Positions 1 through 6,181 of a DNA stretch of 6,181 nt are shown piece after piece. This DNA is from Parvularculaceae bacterium (GTDB lineage Bacteria > Pseudomonadota > Alphaproteobacteria > Caulobacterales > Parvularculaceae): assembly GCA_013389125.1 (NCBI GenBank), contig JACADX010000129.1, positions 1 through 6,181 of the forward strand, read 5' to 3'. Within the stretch, counting starts at the first letter, position 1. Each line of letters opens with the position of its first letter. A program made the position numbers and the translations under genes. The notes beneath the pieces were generated by a model. The model did no database searches, was not told the origin of the DNA, and was given only the letters and a program-made list of their open reading frames with translations.

Positions 1-1142
1 AACTGACCGGCGGACTGTGCGATGATCGCGGCTGTCCAGAAGAGCGTCAGCGCAGCGACCGAAGCTGCGACGGCGATCGAAGCCCGGTCATGCTGACGGA
101 AGACGCCGTCATAGAAGGGCGATGAAACGGAAAACGCGGCGATCGCGGCGGCGAGCGCAAAGAGCGGCGTTGACTGCGCGCCGGCGAGTTTCACCGCAAC
201 GAGCGTGATTGCGAGAAAGACGGCGGCGGTGAGCCAGCCTTTCGCGTGTTCCCGGCCGCCGAAGACGGCCGCTGCAAAAAGGACAATCGCCGTCGACGCG
301 CCGACGCCGGCAAGGCCCCAGACGCCAACCGCAACGCCTGACCCCGCCGCATTCAGCGCGCCGGATGCGGCGCTCGCGCGCGCAATGCTTAGGCCCGGCG
401 CCAGGATTTCCGCGCCGACGGCGATCGCGATCGCGCCGGGCAGCGCCACGAAATAGCGGTCGAGGCGGCGACGACCGGTGAGAAACGGACAGGCGGAAAG
501 CGCCAGAAATCCAAGCAAGGCGAAGACAGGGTTCGAAATCCACAGCGCGAAGAGGAGCGCGGCCGCGAGGCCGCCTTCAAGGCGCGCACGGAACGCGCCC
601 TCGTCCGCCGGCGCGACAATGAACGCGACCGCGAGCGCTGAGAGCAACGCCAGGCTGATTTCGAGCGGACCCGAGAACGGCGCCGCGACGAAGGCCGCAA
701 GGCCCGCCGTCAACAGCACCGCCTGAATCGCCGGGAATCGCGCCGCGGCGAAATAGGCGAGCGGCGAGGCGACGAGGATCGCCGCGAACGCTTTCGCCGC
801 GAGATGAATACGGCCCGGCGACTCAAAAAAGAAATCCGCCGCCATCAGCAGAGCGAGATAAAGCGGCGAGGACGCGTCCTCGAGCGCCGCCGCGCCTGAC
901 ATTATCGCCCGCGCGTCGGCGATCGGCGCGATGACCGTCAAGGTCGGCGCAAGGCTCAACAGGGCCGGAGAAAGCAGGGCGGCGAGGATAAAAGGCGCCG
1001 CAGCGAGCATCGAAAGTCCGAAGACGAAGCCGGGCTCCTGCCAGGTGTAGAGCGCCATCGTCGCGGCCCTCGCGCGCGGCGCCGGCCGCCGCCAGGCCGG
1101 ATGATCGTATCGAAATTCCGTTTCGTCGTAATCGGCCGCCAT
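1..1142 (-). CDS. Polytopic inner-membrane protein of unknown function, C-terminus cut by window edge
   Basis: An open reading frame reads leftward from an ATG at 1142 through the left edge without a stop, giving 380 codons of N-terminal sequence. The start is chosen because GGGGA lies 8 bases upstream of it. A second in-frame ATG at codon 29 (1058) is a possible alternative. The first ~28 residues are hydrophilic, acidic and then Arg-rich (WRRPAPRARA around 17-26), which suggests a cytoplasmic N-terminus. The rest is dominated by Ala/Leu/Val/Ile stretches that read as about ten to twelve membrane segments, at roughly 41-57, 59-74, 92-106, 114-134, 138-155, 161-177, 190-218 (two), 231-249, 268-292, 303-320, 325-340 and 354-377. 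A basic loop (TGRRRLDRY, ~222-230) interrupts them. I see no catalytic motif that fixes a family. A GT-C-like glycosyltransferase or another integral membrane protein is possible but unsupported. It is divergent from the TPR gene. Confidence 0.8.
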   Translation of the reverse strand, partial: MAADYDETEFRYDHPAWRRPAPRARAATMALYTWQEPGFVFGLSMLAAAPFILAALLSPALLSLAPTLTVIAPIADARAIMSGAAALEDASSPLYLALLMAADFFFESPGRIHLAAKAFAAILVASPLAYFAAARFPAIQAVLLTAGLAAFVAAPFSGPLEISLALLSALAVAFIVAPADEGAFRARLEGGLAAALLFALWISNPVFALLGFLALSACPFLTGRRRLDRYFVALPGAIAIAVGAEILAPGLSIARASAASGALNAAGSGVAVGVWGLAGVGASTAIVLFAAAVFGGREHAKGWLTAAVFLAITLVAVKLAGAQSTPLFALAAAIAAFSVSSPFYDGVFRQHDRASIAVAASVAALTLFWTAAIIAQSAGQ

Positions 1143-1150
1143 GATCGCCG

Positions 1151-1172
1151 TCCCCGATTGCGCCAATCCGGG
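1151..1172 (-). promoter_or_regulatory. Small hairpin overlapping the Shine-Dalgarno of the membrane-protein gene
   Basis: Plus-strand 1152-1160 (CCCCGATTG) and 1164-1172 (CAATCCGGG) pair over a 3-base loop, giving 9 positions with one C-C mismatch. Read on the minus strand, one arm contains most of GGGGA (1155-1151), the likely ribosome binding site 8 bases before the ATG at 1142. The structure could mask the site in the mRNA, or the inverted symmetry could be a protein-binding operator. Both roles are inferred; only the symmetry and the overlap are visible. Chance pairing in GC-rich DNA is a real alternative. Confidence 0.3.
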
Positions 1173-1275
1173 ACGGCCCTTGCCGCCCCGCACAACTCCT
1201 GGGGGCTCCAACGCAAGAGCTTTGCCGCTTTCAATTGCGCGCCTTCGGGTTCAACATTAAAGTTAACGCCAATAA

Positions 1276-1284
1276 AGAGGGGGA
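1276..1284 (+). promoter_or_regulatory. Strong ribosome binding site that decides the start of the TPR/TonB-C gene
   Basis: The purine run AGAGGGGGA ends 4 bases before a CTG at 1289, and its GAGG core sits 8 bases before that CTG. This is good Shine-Dalgarno spacing for CTG and poor spacing for the upstream TTG at 1235, which the run lies downstream of. It supports starting the gene at 1289, directly in front of the signal peptide. Confidence 0.55.
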
Positions 1285-1288
1285 TCTC

Positions 1289-2395
1289 CTGAGAATTCGC
1301 TTCGTACTTTGCGCGCTCGCGACCTTCCTGTCGGCGACGCCCGCCGCGGCCGACTACAAGAGCGAATACAAGCTTTATCGCGACGCCTTTGAAGCCGGCG
1401 ATCTCGCCGGCGCGCTTGAACATAGCGGGGCGGCGTGGAAGCTCGCCGAGGCTGAAATCGGCGATCATGAAAAGACGGCGATTCTCGCTTTCAACTACGC
1501 CAATCTCGTCTACGACTTCGACATCGCCAAAGCGCATGAGGCGTATAAGCGCGCGCTGTCATTGACCGAAGCGGGGATCGGCGCGCTTCCCGTCGAAGAT
1601 CTTCGCCTCGCGGTTTCGGTGAGCGCGCTCGCGTTGGATGTGCGCGACAAGGATCTGGCGAACGCGGCGAAGCCGGTTCTCAAGGCGCGTCAGGCTTCAG
1701 GGGCCGGCAATTCCTTCATGGACGCCGAAGGGTGGAAGCAGCTCGCCATGTACGACTTGTCGGCCCGACAATATAAGGATGCGAAGACATCATCGGATCT
1801 TGCGCGTTCAATCGCCGAGAAACTGGCGCCAAAGCCGGAGCGGCTGATCGCGGAGACCTTGTCGATCAGCGGCGTCGCGCTCGTCATCGGCGCTAATTCG
1901 CGCACAAGCGCCAGGATTACCGAAGCGATCGAACTCCTCGACCGGGCGATCGTGATGTTTCCGCCGCAAAAGGATATCGACTCAGTGCATCCGCTGTTCG
2001 CGCAAGCGATGCTTTGGCGGCTTTCGATCGAAGCGCTCGCTAGCTCGGAAAACCGGAAGGGCGCGCTGAAGCGGGTCGACAAGGAGCTTGACGCGGACGC
2101 CATGTCTCGCTGGGAGCAATCTCGTCCCGCGGACTGCGAATTGAAGTGGAAGAAGCGCCTGCCGCCGCGCTTTCCTGCCGTAGCGCTCGAGAAGAACCAG
2201 ATCGCCGCGGTTCTTGTCGGTTACGATCTCAACGAGACGGGCGTTGAGCGGACGGTCCTCATCGCCGCGCTGAACGGCGAGACTTTCAGCAAGCCGGCGA
2301 TCGAATCGATGGCGGACTGGGAGCTTGAAGCGCCCGTCAGAGAAGCCTGCCGCAAGAATCACATCACGGTATTCAAGTTCGTCATCGGCTATTGA
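1289..2395 (+). CDS. Exported TPR-like protein with a TonB-C-like C-terminal domain
   Basis: From the CTG at 1289 the product is 368 residues. Residues 1-21 form a classic Sec signal peptide: basic start (RIR), hydrophobic core (FVLCALATFL), and an Ala-rich cleavage site before DYK, with cleavage predicted after residue 21. No lipobox is present at a suitable place, so a soluble periplasmic protein is likely. Residues ~22-260 are mostly helical and contain TPR-like helix pairs, for example around 63-95 (AFNYANLVYDFDIAKAHEAY) and 148-178. Residues ~271-368 resemble the TonB C-terminal fold: PPRFPAVAL, then VGYDLNETG, then SKPAIESMADWEL. Two cysteines in this part (273 and 344) could form a disulfide. 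TonB_C domains bind outer-membrane or periplasmic partners, but there is no membrane anchor here, so this is not a classical TonB. The exact role is unknown. The only longer start in the frame that I noted is TTG at 1235, which adds 18 residues in front of the signal peptide. The gene ends 45 bases before the FzlA-like gene. Confidence 0.8.
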   Translation: MRIRFVLCALATFLSATPAAADYKSEYKLYRDAFEAGDLAGALEHSGAAWKLAEAEIGDHEKTAILAFNYANLVYDFDIAKAHEAYKRALSLTEAGIGALPVEDLRLAVSVSALALDVRDKDLANAAKPVLKARQASGAGNSFMDAEGWKQLAMYDLSARQYKDAKTSSDLARSIAEKLAPKPERLIAETLSISGVALVIGANSRTSARITEAIELLDRAIVMFPPQKDIDSVHPLFAQAMLWRLSIEALASSENRKGALKRVDKELDADAMSRWEQSRPADCELKWKKRLPPRFPAVALEKNQIAAVLVGYDLNETGVERTVLIAALNGETFSKPAIESMADWELEAPVREACRKNHITVFKFVIGY

Positions 2396-2440
2396 CGGGG
2401 CGGGTTTTCATCGCCGCCGACGCTGCTATGGTCCGCCGCC

Positions 2441-3115
2441 ATGCGTTCGCTCCTTCACGCCTCGTTCGACCCCGCCTGCCGCTTCGTGCGGCTGATGCTC
2501 GCCGAGAAAGGCCTTGTCGCGCGGCAGGTCGAAACGGGACCGGGCGACGAAACGCTCGCCGCGCATAACCCGGCCCAGACGGTCCCCGTCCTCATCGACG
2601 AGCCGCCGACGGGCGGGGAGATCGCGATCGCGCCCGCGGCCGCGATCGCCGAATATCTTGAAGAAGCCTATCGCGATCCGCCGCTGATGCCGGCGACGTC
2701 GGCGGGCCGCGCCGAGGCGCGCCGGCTCTTTCACTGGTTCGACGGCAAATTCGACGCGGAAGTCAACGCGCTGATCGTCCGTAAGCGCATCGCCGGCGGC
2801 GGGACCGGCCGCCGCTGGGGCGAACCCGAGCCGATCCGCGAGACCGCGGATGCGCTCGCCTGGCATCTCGATTATCTGAGCTATCTCGTCGAGCGCCGGG
2901 CGTTCCTCGCAGGCGACCGCCTGACGATCGCCGATCTCGCCGGCGCGGCGCATCTTTCGGTCAACGACTATTTCGGGCTTGTTCCGTGGGCCGATTTTCC
3001 GGACGTCCGGCAGTGGTACGCGAGGCTGAAGTCCCGACCATCGATGCGCCCGCTCCTTGCCGACCGGATCGACGGGACGGCGCCCGCCCCCGCTTACGCC
3101 GATCTCGATTTTTGA
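2441..3115 (+). CDS. fzlA: FzlA-like FtsZ-binding protein, glutathione S-transferase fold
   Basis: A 224-residue protein with the two-domain GST fold. The thioredoxin-like N-terminal domain (~1-78) has SFDPACRFVRLMLAEKG at 8-24, the cis-proline motif TVPVL at 47-51 (Pro49) and AIAEYLEEAY at 68-77. The helical C-terminal domain has the GST N-capping motif LTIADLAGAAH at 161-171 (Asp165). The segment HWFDGKFDAEVN (98-109), the segment QWYARLKSRP (191-200), and a tail running from LLADRI to the final YADLDF match what I recall of Caulobacter FzlA, where the extreme C-terminus is needed for function. FzlA binds FtsZ filaments at the division site and promotes constriction. Where GSTs usually have Glu/Asp-Ser to hold the glutathione gamma-glutamyl group, this protein has Pro64-Ala65, which argues against ordinary glutathione conjugation. 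An out-of-frame ATG lies at 2428, and no clear Shine-Dalgarno precedes 2441. A generic GST is the alternative. queG follows after 4 bases. Confidence 0.82.
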   Translation: MRSLLHASFDPACRFVRLMLAEKGLVARQVETGPGDETLAAHNPAQTVPVLIDEPPTGGEIAIAPAAAIAEYLEEAYRDPPLMPATSAGRAEARRLFHWFDGKFDAEVNALIVRKRIAGGGTGRRWGEPEPIRETADALAWHLDYLSYLVERRAFLAGDRLTIADLAGAAHLSVNDYFGLVPWADFPDVRQWYARLKSRPSMRPLLADRIDGTAPAPAYADLDF

Positions 3116-3119
3116 CGCG

Positions 3120-4247
3120 ATGACGGCGCCGCCGCTCATCGCCGAACGCATCAAGAAGCAAGCGATCGGTCTCGGGTTTGACGACGCCCGCATCGCGCGC
3201 GCCGACGCGATCCCAGACGCCCCGGCGCGCCTTCGCGCGTTTCTCGACGCGGGGCGCCATGGCGACATGGCGTGGATGGAAACCCGCGCCGGCGAACGCG
3301 GCGATCCGAGGACGCTCTGGGCCGCCGCGCGCTCGATCGTCATGCTGGGTCTCAATTACGGGCCGGACGGCGATCCCCTGGCGATCCTTGAGCAACGGGA
3401 TCGCGGCGCCGTTTCCGTCTATGCGCGCGGCCGAGACTATCATGACGTCGTCAAGAAAAAGCTGAAAGCGCTCGGGCGGTTCATCGCCGAGACGTTCGCG
3501 TGCGAGGTCAAGGTTTTCGTCGACACGGCGCCGGTGATGGAAAAACCGCTCGCGGAGGCGGCTGGCGTCGGCTGGCAGGGCAAGCACACGAACCTCGTCA
3601 GCCGCAGGCATGGTTCGTGGCTCTTTCTCGGCGCCGTGTTCACGACGCTTGATCTTGAGGCGGATGAAAAAGGGGCTGACCATTGCGGCCAATGTCGGCG
3701 CTGCCTCGACATTTGTCCGACGGACGCCTTTCCGGCGCCCTACGAGCTCGACGCGCGGCGCTGCATTTCGTATCTCACGATCGAGCACAAGGGTCCGATC
3801 CCGAAGGAATTTCGCGCGGCGATCGGCAATCGCATCTACGGCTGCGACGACTGTCTCGCGGTCTGTCCGTGGAACAAGTTCGCCTCGGCGTCGCGCGAGG
3901 CGCAGCTTCGCGAGCGCGCGGATCTCGCAGCGCCGCCGCTCGACGCGCTATCAGCGCTCGGCGACGGCGCGTTTCGGGAGCGGTTCTCCGGTTCGCCCAT
4001 CAAGCGCATCGGCCGCGACCGCTTCGTTCGAAACGTGCTGATCGCGATCGGCAATTCCGGGGAGGCGGGGCTTTCGCGTCACGCCCGCGCGCTGCTTGAC
4101 GACCCGTCGCCGCTCGTGCGCGGCGCCGCGGTCTGGGCGCTGTCGCGACTTCTGGCGGCGGACGATTTCGCCGCCTTGAAACGAAAACACGCGGGGGCCG
4201 AAGCCGACCCCGGCGTGCTTGCCGAATGGCGCGAAGCCGGACTTTAG
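3120..4247 (+). CDS. queG: Epoxyqueuosine reductase QueG
   Basis: A 375-residue cytoplasmic enzyme for the last step of queuosine synthesis: cobalamin- and Fe-S-dependent reduction of epoxyqueuosine to queuosine at position 34 of tRNAs with GUN anticodons (Asp, Asn, His, Tyr). Family hallmarks are present. FVDTAPVMEKPLAEAAGVGW at 133-152 contains Asp135, the equivalent of the proposed catalytic acid. KHTNLVS follows at 155-161. A bacterial ferredoxin-type region holds eight cysteines for two 4Fe-4S clusters: 189, 192, 195 and 199 (CGQCRRCLDICP), 215 (CISYLTIEHKG), and 242, 245 and 249 (YGCDDCLAVCPWN). The end (~311-360) looks like a HEAT-type repeat that would contact tRNA (RHARALLDDPSPLVRGAAVW). 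Length and motif order are normal. The ATG at 3120 is chosen over an in-frame TTG at 3057, which would lie inside the preceding gene. No Shine-Dalgarno is evident, and the 4-base gap after the fzlA-like stop suggests translational coupling. Confidence 0.96.
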   Translation: MTAPPLIAERIKKQAIGLGFDDARIARADAIPDAPARLRAFLDAGRHGDMAWMETRAGERGDPRTLWAAARSIVMLGLNYGPDGDPLAILEQRDRGAVSVYARGRDYHDVVKKKLKALGRFIAETFACEVKVFVDTAPVMEKPLAEAAGVGWQGKHTNLVSRRHGSWLFLGAVFTTLDLEADEKGADHCGQCRRCLDICPTDAFPAPYELDARRCISYLTIEHKGPIPKEFRAAIGNRIYGCDDCLAVCPWNKFASASREAQLRERADLAAPPLDALSALGDGAFRERFSGSPIKRIGRDRFVRNVLIAIGNSGEAGLSRHARALLDDPSPLVRGAAVWALSRLLAADDFAALKRKHAGAEADPGVLAEWREAGL

Positions 4248-4248
4248 A

Positions 4249-4290
4249 GCGGCGTTCGCTGAAGTGTGCGCGGTTCAGCGTAAACGCCGC
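4249..4290. terminator. Bulged 15-bp hairpin between convergent genes, possible two-way terminator or palindromic repeat
   Basis: GCGGCGTT (4249-4256) pairs with AACGCCGC (4283-4290), and CGCTGAA (4257-4263) pairs with TTCAGCG (4274-4280). This gives 15 perfect base pairs with a 2-base bulge (4281-4282) and a 10-base loop. It starts 2 bases after the queG stop and lies 52 bases beyond the stop of the opposite gene. Neither side is followed by a run of T, so it is not a textbook intrinsic terminator. It may act as a two-way terminator or mRNA-end stabiliser, or be a copy of a dispersed REP-like element. Confidence 0.5.
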
Positions 4291-4342
4291 GACAAACAAT
4301 GACGAGAGCGAGCGCCCCGATTCCGAAATATCGCGCGAAGCT

Positions 4343-6181
4343 CTAGATGTCGACCGTGACAGCGACTTGCGCCTTCGTGATGTCGCCGTTCGCATCCTGG
4401 ACGAAATAGTAGAACACATCCTCGCCCTGGAAATTCGAGTCGGCGAAATAGGTGACCGTGCCGTCCTTGTTCATGACGACGTGGCCGTGCTGCGAGAAGA
4501 GGCCGTCGAGGACGATCTTGTCGCCGTCGGGGTCCATGTCGTTGGCGAGGACGTCGATGACGACCGACTTTCCCTGCTGGACGCTTGCAACGTCGTCGAC
4601 GGCGATCGGCGCCTTGCTGTTTTCGTTGAGGAGGCCGTTATAGGAAGGCGTCGTGCGCGTGAAGCCGCCGGCGGCGAGTTTGTAGGTCGACGGTATTTCG
4701 ACGAAGTAGGCGACCTTGATGACGTCGCCTGTCGCGCGGTCGGCGGCGTATTCCTCGATCATCGCCACGCGGCGCCCGTCCTGCGTCGTCCAGTAGCCGT
4801 TCTGTTCGATCGAGCCCCTGAGTTCGGCGGCGTTGATGTAGTCGGGGTCCCAGACCTTGTAAGACGCGGTGCTGCCGATCGAGTCGAGCTTCGTTCCCGA
4901 CATGTTGTAGACGCCGTTGACCATTTTGAGATGCGTGTCGAGGAAGCCGGGCGTCAGCGACAGGCGATCCTCGACAAGATCCGCGGCCGTCAGGAACTTG
5001 TCGCCAGGCGTTCTGTTCGTGAACGAATAGGTCGCGCCTTTGACGTTGACGTCGATATAGATGTAGTCCCACTGATCCTTGCCGTTCATGAAGTCGAGGC
5101 CGGCGACGCCTTTCTTCGCCATCGCGACGCCGGTGTGGAAGCCCTCGATATTCGCGCCGTTGACGACGACGTCGAAGACGTTGTTGAAAAGGTCGACGCC
5201 GACCGTGAAATTGTTGCCGATCCCCCTCGTATCGGAGGCGACGACGTCAAGATCCTTGATCGTGTAGTGGCCGGTGTATTCGAGGTGAACGCCGGTCTTC
5301 ACCTCCCAGGCGGTGAAGCCTTCGAGCAGCGAGCGCAGATCGTGATCCTGGCGCGGGTTCGCCTTGATGATTTCAAGGCCGGTCTGCGTTGCGATCGATT
5401 CATTGTTGAGGAAGATCGTGATGTTCGGCGCATTGGTTCTGACGCTGTCGAGATAGCGCAGCGCGTCGGGAAGATTCGTGTTGTGAGGATCGATCGGAAT
5501 GTGATTGGCGTCGGCGCCGCGATGGAAATAGGTGAAGCCTGCGCCCGAGGGAATGCTCGCCGCGACATTGCCGACCGCCTCGACGAGCCGTCCTTGAAAC
5601 CAGAAGCCGGTGCCGGTGCGGCCGAGGTCGAAGGCGCTGACGTCGGCGCCGTCCTTCGTTATGTGATCGACACCGAGCGACTTGATGGCGATATTGTGGT
5701 CCCAGCGGCCGGTCTCATTGCCGGTTTCCGCGACGAAAGCGGCGCCGAATACGTCGTAGGCGGCGTTGTTGGAAAAGATCGCGTTTGAATCATGGTGGAC
5801 GAAGCCCCAGCCGGGCGATCCCCAGACGGCGTTGCCTTCGACGATCGCGGGATGTTGTTGATCGTCGACGCCGGCGCGATGAATATGAAGCGAGTATCGG
5901 CCTTTGACGTTCGAATCGGACTGGACCGACGCGAGCGACGTCACGTCAAATGACCGCACCGACTTGTCGGTGCGTCCGAGTTCGTCGAATTCGGCGTATT
6001 TGACGACGATATTGTCGGAATGCATCAGCATGACGTGGCCGCGCTCATGCGTCGGGGTTAATGCGCCGCCCTCGTTTTCGAAGACGACGTTGCGCGAGAA
6101 GTTCGAGACATAGGCCTTAAGATCGGCGCGCGGCCCCTCATGATCATATTGCAGCGGCTTGTCGAAGGTGACGACATTGCC
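4343..6181 (-). CDS. Large secreted-type beta-helix protein, CEMIP/TMEM2-like, with C-terminal cadherin-like domain; N-terminus outside window
   Basis: The frame is open from the right edge to a TAG at 4343-4345, giving the C-terminal 612 residues of a longer protein. An internal ATG at 6031 is not the start, because coding continues upstream of it with clear family similarity. The first ~165 residues follow the pattern of the region after the G8 domain in animal CEMIP/TMEM2: KPLQYDHEG (8-16), SRNVVFENE (29-37), a GHVMLMHS segment (48-55), GRYSLHIHRAG (94-104, compare RYPIHFHM), and AAYDVFGAAF ... DHNIA (140-165, compare a GY-x-x-x-G-H-x-F-F-x-E-D-G ... FDHN pattern). The middle (~166-520) has repeated N/G/D-rich short strands typical of right-handed beta-helices. 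Residues 524-612 form a cadherin-like/tandem-95 type domain, APIAVDDVAS then VLANDMDPDGDK, with an acidic DPDGD calcium-type loop and ending TVDI. An extracellular role in binding or cutting polysaccharide is inferred from the animal homologues; the substrate is unknown. No secretion signal is visible in the part present. Confidence 0.82.
   Translation of the reverse strand, partial: GNVVTFDKPLQYDHEGPRADLKAYVSNFSRNVVFENEGGALTPTHERGHVMLMHSDNIVVKYAEFDELGRTDKSVRSFDVTSLASVQSDSNVKGRYSLHIHRAGVDDQQHPAIVEGNAVWGSPGWGFVHHDSNAIFSNNAAYDVFGAAFVAETGNETGRWDHNIAIKSLGVDHITKDGADVSAFDLGRTGTGFWFQGRLVEAVGNVAASIPSGAGFTYFHRGADANHIPIDPHNTNLPDALRYLDSVRTNAPNITIFLNNESIATQTGLEIIKANPRQDHDLRSLLEGFTAWEVKTGVHLEYTGHYTIKDLDVVASDTRGIGNNFTVGVDLFNNVFDVVVNGANIEGFHTGVAMAKKGVAGLDFMNGKDQWDYIYIDVNVKGATYSFTNRTPGDKFLTAADLVEDRLSLTPGFLDTHLKMVNGVYNMSGTKLDSIGSTASYKVWDPDYINAAELRGSIEQNGYWTTQDGRRVAMIEEYAADRATGDVIKVAYFVEIPSTYKLAAGGFTRTTPSYNGLLNENSKAPIAVDDVASVQQGKSVVIDVLANDMDPDGDKIVLDGLFSQHGHVVMNKDGTVTYFADSNFQGEDVFYYFVQDANGDITKAQVAVTVDI

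Noticed and set aside
421..438. Repeated CGATCG/GCGATCGC palindromes, here in tandem and also elsewhere in the window
   Set aside because: They fall within codons for Ala, Ile and Asp in GC-rich genes and fit codon bias. They recall the cyanobacterial HIP1 octamer, but nothing else here suggests a cyanobacterium.
1235..1263. Possible promoter with TTGCGC and, 17 bases on, TAAAGT, before the TPR gene
   Set aside because: Both boxes match the consensus poorly, and such matches are common. It would fit a start at 1289, but the sequence alone does not support calling it.
956..1537. Minus-strand open frame of about 193 codons across the divergent region
   Set aside because: It overlaps both the membrane-protein gene in another frame and the signal peptide region of the TPR gene, and its sequence is low-complexity Arg-rich at the end. 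No support as a gene.
2426..3355. Minus-strand open frame of about 309 codons across the fzlA-like and queG genes
   Set aside because: It is Arg/Gly/Ala-rich with no recognisable motif and lies antisense to two genes with clear conserved residues. It reflects GC-rich codon bias.
4226..5788. Long plus-strand open frame (about 520 codons) opposite the beta-helix gene
   Set aside because: It overlaps the end of queG, is rich in Asp/Val/Arg from antisense reading of GAC/GTC-type codons, and shows no domain. The opposite strand has clear family motifs throughout, so this is a shadow.
5955..5974. 8-bp perfect hairpin with a CTTG loop
   Set aside because: It lies well inside the coding sequence of the beta-helix protein, in a conserved reading frame, with no T-run or repeat partner noticed. 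Probably chance.

Overview
The window looks like chromosomal DNA of a high-GC alphaproteobacterium, possibly a member of the Hyphomicrobiales. The main evidence is an FzlA-type glutathione-S-transferase-fold protein, a division factor known from Alphaproteobacteria. Codon use that is heavily GCG/GCC/CTC agrees with this. No rRNA, tRNA, CRISPR array, insertion sequence or phage gene was seen.

Layout: (1) 1-1142, minus strand, the first 380 codons of a polytopic membrane protein of unknown function that runs off the left edge. (2) 1143-1288, a divergent intergenic region. It holds a small hairpin that overlaps the likely Shine-Dalgarno of the membrane gene, and a strong ribosome binding site that points to a non-ATG start for the gene on the other side. 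(3) 1289-4247, three plus-strand genes with gaps of 45 and 4 bases: an exported TPR-like protein with a TonB-C-like C-terminal domain, an FzlA-like GST-fold protein, and the epoxyqueuosine reductase QueG. (4) 4248-4342, a short convergent intergenic region with a strong bulged hairpin, probably a two-way terminator or a dispersed palindromic repeat. (5) 4343-6181, minus strand, the C-terminal 612 residues of a large, probably secreted protein. It resembles the region that follows the G8 domain in animal CEMIP/TMEM2 proteins and ends in a cadherin-like calcium-binding domain.

The middle cluster would combine three jobs if it is one transcript: an envelope protein, an FtsZ-associated division regulator and the last enzyme of queuosine synthesis. 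The two outer genes are independent units. Nothing here forms an obvious defence or biosynthetic system. The items most worth following up are the bacterial CEMIP/TMEM2-like protein, the altered glutathione site of the FzlA-like protein, and the probable CTG start of the TPR/TonB-C gene.
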